Assembly: GCA_933228675.1 (NCBI GenBank)
Contig: OW121740.1
Span: forward strand, 34,258,792 to 34,322,791
DNA length: 64,000 bases
Direction: 5' to 3'
DNA from: Stomorhina lunata
Lineage: Eukaryota; Arthropoda; Insecta; Diptera; Rhiniidae
Within the stretch, counting starts at the first letter, position 1, and each line of letters starts with the position of its first letter. The translations under genes were made by a program, and so were the position numbers. Below, piece after piece: positions 35,351-47,323 of the stretch. Below the pieces are notes generated by a model that was not told where the DNA came from, ran no database searches, and saw nothing but the letters and a program-made list of their open reading frames with translations.

Positions 35351-37060
35351 GTTTACCGTCGGAACTTGTTACCATGATTTTGTTAGTAACATTAATTTTA
35401 GATATCGGTGGGGAATTAATGAAAAATTAGTGCTTAATTAGTTCCCGAATGGTTGCAACATCAATAATTATCAGTTGTAAAACAAATTAAATTGTTTTTA
35501 AAACTTTTTTAGTAAACATTTAAAAAAATTTTATATACTTTCTTAGTAATAAACGGATCATTTTGCTTTAAAAAACTTTCTTTTATAGTTTTTATATTTT
35601 TATATTAAAAATTTTTATATTAAAAAATTCACAACACTTACTTCACCGTCGCTTAATAGAATTCCCATTTTCTTAATTATTTTATATTATTCAGTTTTGA
35701 TTTTTTTTTTAATTTTTTTCAAAATATGTAGTTATAATAAATCTTATTTAAATTTATTTTTATTTTTTGCTTGTTAAAACACTGTAAAATTTTGTTAATA
35801 ATTTTTAAATAGCTTTCAACCCAACACTTTTATTTTTTATTTAATGAATAATTTGTTATTTTTTTTTTTTTGTAATTTTGCTTATATGAATATTTATGAA
35901 TTTTTCAAAAAACAAAAACTTCATGGCAACTTTTAAAAATAGCCAAAGAAAAAAAGTATAGAAAACGCGTTTTAAAATTTCATTATTATTATAAACAAAA
36001 AACAATAAAATTTATATTGTCTTAGTTTCGGCTCATTTCGTTTAGAGTAAAATTTTTTGGTTAATTTGAACTGTATTCCTTGAGGCCAGTTAAGATACTA
36101 AATAACACTCAGAAACTTATCAAAGTAAACACACAAACTTCAAATAACGAAATCCAGTCATCCAGTCAAGCAATCATCCAGTCCGTCAGCCACAAAAAAT
36201 TATAACAACATTACCACTCAGTTTTCAGGCCTTTGGTAGGTAAGAAAGCCGGTATTACATTCAACAGCAACAACAACAAAAAAAAAACTCTTGAACAACA
36301 CTTTGCCACAATACACTAACACTAACTAACAACAACCAGCATAAAATACAACAACTTCAGCTCAATACTCTTACACTTTAAGTGAAGGAACTAAAACTAC
36401 CACAAGAGCTCAGAAGTCAAAAAGTATTAGTTGTTGTTGTTGTTTTGTTTGTTGTTGCTACTTTTAAAGTCAACACAAAAAGTCAATTTTCATCAATGAA
36501 AGAAATCGAATACAAAATTGAAAAACCCTTATAATAACAATCCCAAAAACACAAACAAAAACAAATAAAAGAAACCAACAACAACAACAACAACAACAAT
36601 CTTATCATTGGTAAGAGAGTTTGTGCTACATAAGAGCTTATCATTCGATTTTTCTTAAGAGTTTTAAAGTTAAAGAGAGATAGAGATATCTCGTTTTTGT
36701 TTATTTGTTTGTTTTAAGGGATAATACAATTTTCAATATTAGATATTTTCAAGTGGTAACAGTACGAGTTAATATACATACAGGTAATCTAGACCAATAA
36801 ATAGGCAACAAAATCAATAATTGAACCACTTGAAACTAGTGTCCTGCACTCAAGCACTTAGAGAGGAAATAGGAAGTACATAATCATATCGTTATGTAAA
36901 ATGCAGAAAGGATATTTTTTATTAATGAACAAATTCGTGTAGTTTTAGGTTATAATGATGCAACGTTAAACTACACGAAATTTTATATAGGTCATTTAAA
37001 CATGTGTGATGTAGGGGATGTTGGATACCAAGCAACTGCTCTGATTGGTCTTAATTTGAT
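35351..37060. other. Low-repeat region with CAA/GTT tracts
   Basis: From about 36000 to 36700 the sequence is richer in complexity than its surroundings. It holds CAACAACAA runs (about 36290, 36580) and TTGTTGTTG runs (36430), plus several GATA words (TCTTATCATTGG, GCTTATCATTCG). Such CAA tracts are common in fly 5' UTRs and enhancers, but no splice site, start codon or transcript direction can be assigned. Confidence 0.35.
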
Positions 37061-37064
37061 AAGA

Positions 37065-37150
37065 ACAGACTTATCTTAGTCTATCCCTAGCCGGGGATCG
37101 AACTTGGGACCTCTGCTATGCTAAGTATTTAAACATAATAGATACACTGA
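37065..37150 (-). repeat. tRNA-derived SINE-like fragment
   Basis: On the minus strand AGTTCGATCCCCGGCT is a B-box match, preceded by CTTAGCATAGCAGAGGTCCC. The A-box is weak and no cloverleaf is evident, so this is a SINE or tRNA relic of a different family from that at 25.5 kb. Confidence 0.55.
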
Positions 37151-37282
37151 TGTCAAAAACTTTAAGCAATATTTATGCCGAACTTCATAAAAATACGAGG
37201 GGTAGTATTCAAGTATCGGGAACTGGTACCCTATAACTTTAAAACTACACGAAATTTTATTAAAATGTTATTGTATATAGGC

Positions 37283-38497
37283 TAGGGTGTTTACTCGAGT
37301 TATGTTTGCTCGATTAATCGGAAAAATAAAATCGATTAATCGCTCGAGTAAAATAGAATGGCTAATTTCAAATAAAGATTTATTTGAGTAATTTTCCACG
37401 AGTAATCGAGTTACTCGAGTAAAATTATTTCAATAATTGTGTAAGTATTTTTTTAATATAACGACTAAAATTTGTCTTAGCTTATTTCTAAGCTATTAAG
37501 TTTGTAAAAAAAAACGTTGGCCAAATGGAGAGCTAAGATACTACTTGTCGTTCTATGGTCCATCTTAGGCAATAATTGATGGTTCTACTATAGTTAATTT
37601 AAAGCAATAATCTAGGGTTTTAATATAGTTAATTTTCTATTTATGAAATAATCGTAAATTTTAACATTGCCAGTTCTTAGCAATAATCGAGACTTGTAAA
37701 TTACAACTTGTAATATAGTCCATAGTATATATATATATAGTCAATGTATTTCAGATATAAATAGCCTTGTCTACCATACCCTCTTGTGGTATCCAATGTA
37801 TTCGTAATTTCTACTATTGTTTATTTAAAAAATGTAATCGTAGCTCCTGTTATAGATTAGTTGAAGGTACCATTGCAATCGTAAAACCAACTATAGTCCA
37901 GTTGACGTCTCTAATGTATTCGAAGATATACTATAGTTTAGTTGAAGATCCCTGTATAATCGTAGGTCCCACTCTATTAACAGTACGTTCTACTATAGTT
38001 CAGTTAAAGGACGCAATGCAATCGTAGATCCTACTTTCGTTCAGTTGAAGATCCCATTGTAAACATAGGTAAAAGCTAGTCGTAGAGCCTACTTATCTAT
38101 TAGATCAAACTCAGGATTTATGAATTCGAAAGATCGCTTTTTATATATAGAAGTAAATAAACTCACTTAAAATATTTAGGGTGACAATATGTTACAAATG
38201 TTAATTTGTATTAAAAATAAATGGTTTTTTATTTTTGTTTTATGTTTTTCATTGCGAATTGTTAAACCTTTTTGTTAATAAAACACTATAATTTTATTTA
38301 AAAAATTGTTGTTTTAAAAATATATATCAAAAAAGCTTACAGAAAAATCTTACTCGAGTAATTTTAAGATGAATTTTTTACTCGATTAACTCGAGTAATT
38401 TTTAACGATTAATCGATTTTCCGAGTAATTAAAAACCCCCATTTTCTAGTTATTTGATTACTCAAACAATTAAAAGTCGAGTAAAATGAACACCCTA
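37283..38497. mobile_element. hAT-like non-autonomous element, 1,215 bp
   Basis: The ends read TAGGGTGTTTACTCGAG and, in reverse, TAGGGTGTTCATTTTACTCGA. The flanks are ATATAGGC (37275-37282) and ATGTAGGC (38498-38505), an 8-base target duplication with one mismatch, typical of hAT transposons. Near both ends are many copies of ACTCGAGTAA and CGATTAATCG in both orientations. The interior (about 37560-38090) is a degenerate repeat of CTATAGTT(C/A)A(G/A)TTGAAG-like words. It has no transposase, and the frame at 37767-38027 is incidental. Confidence 0.88.
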
Positions 38498-38579
38498 ATG
38501 TAGGCTAACCGTAAAAAGCAACAAACTACTAAAGATGATAAATCCTGAATATTTGATAACTTCTTAACTCCTACAGACA

Positions 38580-38834
38580 TATATCGCACTTGTTCAACAA
38601 GATAGTATTAACTCAAAATTTTTAAATTTTCACTTTTTAGAAGAAATTGATGTGTAGTGGTCTTATCTACATATTGTAAAAATCTGACATCATTTTCACT
38701 ATAATTTCGCCAAAAAACTACAGTTTTACCCCTCTTCTTTATATGAAAGTAGTAGTAAAATAAAATAGTTTTTTGATTCTACTGAAAATTTAAAAATTTT
38801 GAGTTAATACCCTCTTGTTGATCAAGTGCGATAT
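38580..38834. mobile_element. ~255-bp MITE with ATATCGCACTTG ends
   Basis: The left end ATATCGCACTTGTTCAACAA and the right end in reverse, ATATCGCACTTGATCAACAA, continue as inverted repeats for about 50 bases through TATTAACTCAAAATTT. Confidence 0.85.
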
Positions 38835-38869
38835 GAGTTTTCACGATATGTATTTTCTTATTTTAGAGG

Positions 38870-39905
38870 TTCTTTGTGTGGGAGGTATGGTCAAATATAG
38901 GTCGACTCTAACAAAATTGGTATACTGATTTCGGCAACTATTACCATAAATATGACGAACTTCATTCTCATACGAGGTGTACTATTTAAGTATAGATAAC
39001 TGCCGACACTTATGTCAATAACTAAAATTAATTACCATTTTATGAGATTGTCATTCCGATTTTAATTTCCTAAATATTGACTCAAAAACCAAAAGCGATA
39101 TATATTTTGAATCCTTATGAAATTCTAAGACGGTTGAGCAATGTCTGTTCGTCTGTCTGTCTGTTAAAATCATGATAACGCCTAAACGAAAGGAGCTAGC
39201 TCACTAAAGCTTAGTCAAAACATTCCTCATTTCTGAGAAAATTTTGGTATTGAAATTGGGCAAAATCGGTTAACATTTGACCATAGCTCAGGTATAACCT
39301 CGCCTATTCTAATCACTTTTTTGCTAATAAGTAACAAACTTTTTTGCTAATAAGTAACAAATAATAATAATTTGGTATATAGAAGTTTTGCATAAGCCCT
39401 AGGCAGCATATAAAATTTCATCAAAATCGGTTCACATTTAGTCATAGCTCACATACAAAAAAACTTACGGAAACAGCCAAAATTTCACCTAAAATATACT
39501 TAAATGCCAATAAATGTAAAACTATAAGAGATATAACCACAAAATTTACCACGAGGAAGTCTTATGTCAATGCCAACCAGTGTGCAAAATTTTTCATAAT
39601 AGGTCATCATTTGACCATAGCTTTCATATAAAAAACTTACGGAAACACAAAAATACAAAAAGAAAAGGGGGTTTCTGTCCGTCTGTCCGTCAAATAAAAG
39701 CGCGATAGCGCCTTAACGAAAAGGGCTACAGCAACAAAATTTTACAAAAGTTTACAGCAAATTTTGTTACAATCGGTCACTATTTGACCATAGCTCCCAT
39801 ATAAAAAACTTACGGAAACACAAAAATACAGAGAAGAGACGGTTTATGTCCGTCTTTCCGTCAGAGAAAAGCCCGATAGCTCCTTAACTACAAGAGCTAG
39901 AGAGA
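38870..39905 (+). repeat. Dispersed repeat family F, tandem pieces
   Basis: Two to three diverged units share CATAGCT(C/T)(C/T)CATATAAAAAACTT, ACGGAAACA, a GTCCGTCTG-type tract and GCGATAGCGCCTTAACG. This resembles HINE-like elements with an internal GTCY tract and is related to 2881-3545. Confidence 0.6.
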
Positions 39906-39912
39906 CAAATGG

Positions 39913-40539
39913 GTGCTTGAACAACAGGCGGTGGACGGCGATTTTTCGAACAAAATTTTCTTCAGTAATGACACATTTCTCACTCGGTGGGTATGTTAAT
40001 TAACAAAATTGTCGTATTTGGGGTTCTGAGAATTCTCAAGTAATTGAAGAGTGGCCATTATATTCAGATAAAGTCACTGCTTGGTGCGCTTTTTGGTCCG
40101 AAGGTGTGATTGGACTTTACTTCTTCGAAAACCACGATGGAACGACTGTCACCATGAATTCGGAGCGTTATGGCCATATGGCAAACGCCTTTTTTTTCCT
40201 GCTATTGAAGAATACGACTTGGAGAATATGTGGTTTCAACAAGACAGTGCCACATGCCACACAACTTGAGCAAATATGGCTTTTTTGAGTAATTTACCGT
40301 CGTGGCCACCAAGATCATTTTATTTGACACAATTTGACTTTTTTTTTGGCTACGCGAAATACCGTGTTTATATAGATAAACCTTTAACTCTTGAGCACTT
40401 AAAAATCAACATTCGTCAAGTTATGGCTGAAATACCGCTCAATATGTGTCAAAAAGTGGTCGAAAATGAAATAAAAAGAATCAATGCTTATAACATTTCG
40501 CGTGGTGATCATTCAAATGATGTAGTGTTTTACACATAA
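39913..40539 (+). pseudogene. Broken mariner transposase relic
   Basis: Relic of a mariner transposase similar to the one at 29716 but clearly a different copy. In changing frames one reads NKQNCRIW-like residues, KVTAWCAFWSEGVIG and YFFENHDGTTV, then ENMWFQQDSATCHTT (second catalytic Asp region). The C-terminal part (40276-40539) carries WPPRSF, a region corresponding to the third Asp, and QKVVENE. The first catalytic block is garbled (FFSNDTF instead of FSDEAHF) and at least two frameshifts are present. The N-terminal DNA-binding region is absent. It lies between a family F block and a family A copy with no recognisable inverted ends. Confidence 0.85.
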
Positions 40540-40549
40540 TGTCATCGTT

Positions 40550-41403
40550 CCTTCACCACTAAGGTCAAAAGTGTTATTTTTCCTGTATAAAGATAAATAT
40601 TTGATAAATTTTGGCATCATACAAACATTTTTTCAAAGCTTATATATTTAAGCTGCTTCCGACATTTGGACTTATATGAGAGCTAGGATCAAATGCGGAC
40701 CGATTATCTCGAAATTTGGCAAATTGATTACAGTTGTTACAAAAATTATGTATGCCAAAAATAAATTTAAAATTCCCATTATCTTCAGATTTACGAGCGT
40801 TTTAGTGATTTTTGTCTCATTTAGTGCGTTTTTAAAGAAAAGTTTGTGTGGGAGCTTTGGTCAAATGTGGACTGATTTTAACGAAATTTAGTACAGTGAT
40901 TTTAGCTTACATATGCAGTATTTAAATTTCATGAAAAAATATTGATATTTGTGGCCAATATATCGATTCCGGGAAGTGGGACCTATGGGAGATACCATAA
41001 ATAATAGGCCGATTTTGACGAATTTCAATAGCCATGGTCCCATTATCAAAGAACTGGTCTGTGCCAAATTTCATCAAATTATCTTTAGAATTCCGACCTG
41101 TAGTTCGATTACAAGGTTTACATGGACGGACGGATGGACGGACATCGCTAAATCGACTCAGATAGTGATTCTAAGCCTATTAGTATACTTAAAGATTGGT
41201 CTAAGACAAATATTTCCGTAGCTCTCATATAAGTCCAAATTTCGGAAGCAGCTTAAATATATTAGTTTTAAGAAAATATTTGTATGATGGCAAAATTTAG
41301 CAAATATTTGTCTTTATACAGGAAAACGAACACTTTTGACCTAAGTGGTGAAGGGTATCGTATGGTCGGGCTTGGACGACTATAGCACTTTCTTACGTGT
41401 TTT
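40550..41403. mobile_element. HINE/DINE-like family A, two fused fragments
   Basis: 40550-41215 is a reverse-oriented copy, from CTTCACCACTAAGGTC to AGACAAATATTTCCG. At about 41218 it switches to a forward 3' part (GCTCTCATATAAGTCC to TTTCTTACGTGTTTT, with the GTCGGGCTTG hairpin region). The small frames are incidental. Confidence 0.85.
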
Positions 41404-42099
41404 TTTTTATGATTTTAGCTAAATTTGCCACATTTAGGAAAATATGAATAATAGGCAAACGATTTTTTTAAGATTTTGCACACAAATATACCTATTCGGC
41501 GTCAAATAACACACCAAATTTCATTTGTATACGACAACTGCTTTCAGATATATTTTTCATATTGTAATTTTTTCGATTCTTCCTTATTTAAGGATTTGTG
41601 CATCCTAGCATATCCTTAGGCCGACTTTGTCGAAATTTTACAAGCAATTTTGCCAATTCTATATTAATTTTTTTTTAATTTTTGTCGATTCTTCCAGATT
41701 TAAGGATTTGTGCATCTATTAATTTTTCAATATTAAGAAATATGTAGGCGGTAGGCGTGATTTTGTTAAAATTTCGAACATAATCATGTTGAATCCATAT
41801 CAAGTCACATATTCATTAATCTAAGACAAATGTTTCGATTTTTGTCCATTGGTTGTATGGGATGGTAGCACTATGCACCGTTTCCATTATAAGATAGTTA
41901 TAATATAGCTTTAAAGTTTAGGCTTTTAAAAATGTTTTCCCTAAAGTAAGCAATTTGTTAAGTACATATTTATTGTTGGGTTTTTGTATCCGATATTACA
42001 TCACTGATCAACAATAACTTCCTATTTCAAGATAATTTACAATTGTACAATTTTGTAGGCGATGACAAAAAATTAGGCAATTTACAAATAATCAACAAT
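41404..42099. other. AT-rich spacer
   Basis: TTCGATTCTTCC...TTTAAGGATTTGTGCATC is present twice (about 41572 and 41688), a short dispersed duplication. No gene. Confidence 0.4.
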
Positions 42100-42655
42100 A
42101 GACAAATTTTTCAGATGAAGTGCAAGTACACAAGTCAGTCTCTTAATGACAAATACCAACAAAAAACCCAAAACATTAAATAAATCTCTTTAAAATCTCT
42201 CTCTAAATCCTGTGCATTGAAACAGGTTTCAATTGACTTAAGTCGAGTTTTGAATGCTTGTGTGTGTGTGTTTAGTTGTATTGTTTTCAAATCCACTTAA
42301 TGATATTTTTTCTCTCTGTTATTTTGAAATTTGTTTGACATTTGTTTGTTGGTATTATTTCAAGTAGATCCACTTAAGACTTAAGTAGAGGCTTAAAACT
42401 AATTTGAGTGGGTTTGAGGATCTCTCATAATGAAGAAACACAACAATTGGGAAAACAAAGAAAGGTATGAAAAGTAGGTTGATCCCTTTGGGATTGTTTA
42501 AACCAAACAAGAGGAAACCGGATAGTTGGTGTATCTTGAAAGGCGGAAGGAAAGTTTTTGTTTTAATGGAAATTAGAAAAGTTTGGTGGATTTGCAAAAT
42601 ATTCTTGAACTTTTGACACACATTTTTCAATTAGAAGTCATCATCTAAATTAATA
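42100..42655. other. Low-repeat island
   Basis: No coding frame is supported; the minus-strand frame at 42355-42630 lacks recognisable features. Two TTAAGTGG words (minus strand, about 42293 and 42369), which fit the NK-2/Tinman core, and a short (TG)n occur here. Confidence 0.35.
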
Positions 42656-42659
42656 TAAA

Positions 42660-44520
42660 AAGTAATCCATTGACAATTTTTGTTCTATAGAAAAAGTTGT
42701 GAAATGACAATATAGAAAAAGTTCTCAAGAGAAAAAATTGTCAAATGACAATTTTTCTATAGAAAAATTTGTCAAATGACAATTTTTCTATAGAAAAATT
42801 TGTCAAATGACAATTTTTCTATAGAAAAATTTGTCAAATGACAATTTTTCTATAGAAAAAGTTGTCAAATGACAAATTTTTCCATAGAAAAAGTTGTCAA
42901 ATGACAATTTTTCTATAGAAAAATTTGTCAAATGACAATTTTTTTATAGAAAAAGTTGTCAAATGACAATTTTTCTATAGAAAAATTTGTCAAATGACAA
43001 TTTTTCTATAGAAAAATTTATCAAATGACAATTTTTCTATAGAAAAATTTGTCAAATGACAATTTTTCTATAAAAAAATTTGTCAAATGAAAATTTTTCT
43101 ATAAAAAATTTGTCAAATGAAAATTTTTCTATAGTAAAATTTATCAAATGACAATTTTTCTATAGAAAAAGTTGTCCATTGACAATTTTTCTATAGAAAA
43201 AGTTGTCCATTGACAATTTTTCTATAGAAAAAGTTGTCCATTGACAATTTTTCTATAGAAAAAGTTGTCCATTGACAATTTTTCTATAGAAAAAGTTGTC
43301 CATTGACAATTTTTCTATAGAAAAAGTTGTCCATTGACAATTTTTCTACAGAAAAAGTTGTCCATTGACAATTTTTCTACAGAAAAAGTTGTCCATTGAC
43401 AATTTTTCTATAGAAAAAGTTGTCCATTGACAATTTTTCTATAGAAAAAGTTGACCATTGACAATTTTTCTATATAAAAAGTTGTCAAACGACAATTTTT
43501 TTATAGAAAAAGTTGTCAAATGACAAATTTTTCTATAGAGAAAGTTGTCAAATGACAAATTTTTCCATAGAAAAAGTTGTCAAATGACAAATTTTTCCAT
43601 AGAAAAAGTTGTCAAATGACAAATTTTTCCATAGAAAAAGTTGTCAAATGACAAATTTTTCCATAGAAAAAGTTGTCAAATGACAATTTTGTGTAAAAAA
43701 TGTTGTCAAATGACAATTTTTCTATAGAAAAAGTTGTCAAATGACAATTTTTCTATAGAAAAATTTGTCAAATGACAATTTTTTTATAGAAAAATTTGTC
43801 AAATGACAATTTTTCTATAGAAAAATTTGTCAAATGACAATTTTTCTATAGAAAAATTTGTCAAATGACAATTTTTCTATAAAAAAATTTGTCAAATGAC
43901 AATTTTTCTATAGTAAAATTTATCAAATGACAATTTTTCTATAGAAAAAGTTGTCCATTGACAATTTTTTATAGAAAAAGTTGTCCATTGACAATTTTTC
44001 TATAGAAAAAGTTGTCCATTGACAATTTTTCTATAGAAAAAGTTGTCCATTGACAATTTTTCTATAGAAAAAGTTGTCCATTGACAATTTTTCTATAGAA
44101 AAAGTTGTCCATTAACAATTTTTCTATAGAAAAAGTTGACCATTGACAATTTTTCTATAGAAAAAGTTGTCCATTGACAATTTTTCTATAGAAAAAGTTG
44201 TCCATTGACAATTTTTCTATAGAAAAAGTTGTCCATTGACAATTTTTCTATAGAAAAAGTTGTCCATTGACAATTTTTCTATAGAAAAAGTTGCCCATTG
44301 ACAATTTTTCTATAGAAAAAGTTGCCCATTGACAATTTTTCTATAGAAAAAGTTGTCCATTGACAATTTTTCTATAGAAAAAGTTGTCCATTGACAATTT
44401 TTCTATAGAAAAAGTTGTCCATTGAATATTTTTCTATAGAAAAAGTTGTCCATTGACAATTTTTCTATAGAAAAAGTTGTCCATTGACAATTTTTCTATA
44501 GAAAAAGTTGACATTTTTTT
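42660..44520. repeat. 31-bp satellite, GACAA..CTATAG..TTGTC type, ~60 units
   Basis: The unit CAATTTTTCTATAGAAAAAG plus TTGTCCATTGA is 31 bp. Two subtypes differ in the linker: TCAAATGA and TCCATTGA. They alternate in blocks: first type about 42690-43155, second about 43160-43465, first again about 43475-43935, second about 43940-44510. The diagnostic phrase ATAGTAAAATTTATCAAATG occurs at 43131 and again at 43910, so a 779-bp block has been duplicated. Most of each monomer is a dyad centred on CTATAG. Confidence 0.95.
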
Positions 44521-45699
44521 TATTTTTTCTAGAGAATGATATTGAAATATCTTAAATCTTATTCAAGTTCAGTGGAATTTAAGTCAAGTCTTTAAATGGA
44601 CTTGCTCTCATTTTGATTTCCAGTTAAATTATTTAATGACACTAAATTTAATTCTTAATAATTTTTTTACTCTGAAATTGATACATGGCGCTAAATGTGC
44701 ATTTCAACAAAGTATCAAATTATATCATTATCTTCCCCCTTTCCACAGGTTTGTATGTATGTACCCGTATCCATAACGCTTCACTGCATCTCTCAAACTG
44801 ACCAACTTTCTTTGTTTAACAAACGGCCAACACTTTTTATTTTATTCATTTAACAATTTCCAAGAAAACGCGTGCTACTTTTGTTTACTCTCGATCAGAA
44901 ACGATCTCACAATATGCTTCTGTTTTGCTGATCGTATCATCAACATCAAATCAACATGATCTTTCTTCATTATGAAGATGGACGTGACTGTGATAGTGAT
45001 AATGATGATGATAATGTTGATGGTGGCGTTGATGCTGATGATCATGACAATGACTATGATACGATCAAGTGTGGAAGATCCAATTATTGTTTGTGACCAT
45101 AATAAAATAAATATAAATAAAAAATCCGACAAACAAAAACCAACAAATGGAAACTGTAAATAAATATCCATTAACTCGGCTGGATATATTACACTTTCTT
45201 AACGTTTTTTTATTTCCGTTTGGTTCTTATTGGTCTTGCAGCCTTAGCCTTTGGATATGGGAGTCTGGAGGCTTTTTAAGTGAATTATTGCTGGCTATAA
45301 AAATAATTTTAATAAGAAGGTGTTTTATTTAAAAAATGTGTAATAAAAAAATATAACAAAGAAGTTATTAATATCCAAAATGGTGCTGGTTTCTTTAATG
45401 AATGTTAATTAATAAAAAAGATAATGGATTTTGAATTTTTTGTATTTCAAAGAATTATTAATGGGGTCCATTTGTAAGTTAGTAAAGAATTAAAATTTGT
45501 TATAAATCTTGTTAAAATATTGCAAAGATGAGAAAGGATCTAAAAAGGATAATTTTACGGGTAAATGTAAAATAAATATTTAATAAATTATACAAAATTA
45601 ATGTTAAGCACTTCCATTTACCATCTTTGTTTACTGATGTTAAATTTGGATATTCTGCTCTATCGATTTGAGGGCATGGTCATCTCAAGAGGAGGTGAT
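44521..45699. other. Low-repeat island with (GAT)n tract
   Basis: A GATGAT/GATAAT-rich tract at about 44970-45065 yields artificial Met/Ile-rich frames on both strands; these are not called. No other gene signature was seen. Confidence 0.4.
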
Positions 45700-45702
45700 G
45701 TA

Positions 45703-45775
45703 AACTGACCAAAGAGATCGTGCGATTTGATCCTGTTAGACAGAGAAGATGTGGCGAACATTTGAACAATATTAA
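45703..45775 (+). pseudogene. Tiny mariner transposase fragment
   Basis: The stretch reading AAGAGATCGTGCGATTTGAT corresponds to the RSCDLTPLD segment around the third catalytic Asp of the 29716 transposase. Too short and diverged for more. Confidence 0.5.
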
Positions 45776-45984
45776 ATATAATTATTATATATATGGGCAA
45801 ATGCGAAAAACATTAAACCAAGGACAAAGTTAACAAATTGTCAAAATCACATATTTGTGTTTATGGAAAAATTTACCACATATTGATCCTTTGGCATATT
45901 TGAGGAGTTCCATCACAAAACGCAATAATTACTCCTTAACATTTTTTTGATGAACGATAAAATGGGCACATTATTTTTTTTAAC

Positions 45985-46200
45985 AGGTAAGAAAAGCTAT
46001 AGTCGGTTAATCCCGACTATATGGTACCCTCACTACTAAGGTTATATATGGACCAAAATTTTACATGTTTTTCTTAAGTCTTAGAGACATACATACATAT
46101 AGTATGTGCTATTTTTTTCAAAATTTTAAGATTTAAGTATATTAATGTTATTTCCGGCTAAGGACCTGATATGGGAGCTAGGATCAATTGTGGATTGAGG
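45985..46200 (-). repeat. HINE/DINE-like family A, 3'-end fragment
   Basis: AGGTAAGAAAAGCTATAGTC, then CCCGACTATATGGTACCCTC and ACTACTAAGG, match the reversed family 3' end; similarity fades beyond about 46200. Confidence 0.65.
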
Positions 46201-46314
46201 ATATGAAATATTTGTTTCCCAAACTTCCAACTATCGCAATGCTTTATCTTCCTATATTTGCAGCGGCTACGAATGAAAATACTCCATCAAGAAAAGTGGT
46301 CTAAAATTTAACCG

Positions 46315-46500
46315 AACAAGAAGAAGAGGACGTCCGAAACTTTGATAGAAAGATCAAGAAGAGGAAAATCTTTCAAAGCATTCTTCTAGCTCATACGAAA
46401 ATTTCACCGTGTTTTATTGCATCTCCGGCGCTTAATGCTACCTTTGGCGTTGCCATACTTCTAAGAGAACAACAAAGTAATTAATTTTGTATGACATAAT
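46315..46500 (+). repeat. Dispersed fragment, possible Tc1-type N-terminal relic
   Basis: AAGAAGAGGACGTCCGAAAC followed by GAAAGATCAAG resembles 14270-14330. Translation gives RRRGRPK, a motif found between the two helix-turn-helix units of Tc1-like transposases. This is suggestive only. Confidence 0.35.
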
Positions 46501-47323
46501 ATAGCACAAGTACCGGTGATTATAACTGAGTGGTTTTTGTTAATATTAAACGATTTAAGAAAATTAATTTATTCGCCTTAACTTCTTCTAGCCGGCCCAT
46601 CGTGCATCTGTTTAACATGTTAGTTACGGCTCGCACTTACAGTGTTTTAAGCATGGAAATAACCAATATTACAGAATAGACTACTGAGTAATCAAGCGAG
46701 AAATCTCCCTACTACGGGAGCTGGCACAAGGATTTTACAGGTGCCTAATCTATGCAAGAACATCCTGATTCAATGAAACCAATTCTATCTAAAGAAAATG
46801 ATAATGTGCTCCGATAATTGTATTTGCTGTATGCTTTGTTATTGTTATAACAAGCTTAGTATGCATTTTTGTTAAGTTTTTTTTTTTGAGCACGAGTAAA
46901 GAAAGTTTTCCTGTTTAATTATACTCAATATTTAAGAGAAGAATAATGAAAAAAAAAAAAAAAATTGAAATGAACATTTTTATTTGACTCGTACGCAAAA
47001 TGTTCCAAAATATGGATTTCTTTTGGACTAACCTTAAGTCATTAATAAATCTGCCTTTCAAAGTCGATTTCTATTCTTTAACATGACTTTAAGATCAACA
47101 TTTTTGTAAGTTGTAAGTATTAGCGTCTATTCATAGATCTAAGATACAAATTGTCAAGTAATTGTTTGCATTCAAAAAAAATTTTTAAAATGCAATTTAA
47201 ATTTCGAAAATTAAACTTCAAATCGTTTTAACTGTAACTGTTTACTACAAAAAGTCTTAAAAAAATTGAAATAAATACCTGCATTGCAACAACAACAATA
47301 AAAAAGAAATATACCCAATTTAA

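Noticed and set aside
42660..44520. CRISPR-like array
   Set aside because: Units are contiguous, with no unique spacers, in a fly-type nuclear context; it is a satellite.
44875..45171. Met/Ile-rich membrane protein on either strand
   Set aside because: Both frames derive from a GAT-rich tract; no supporting start context or family.
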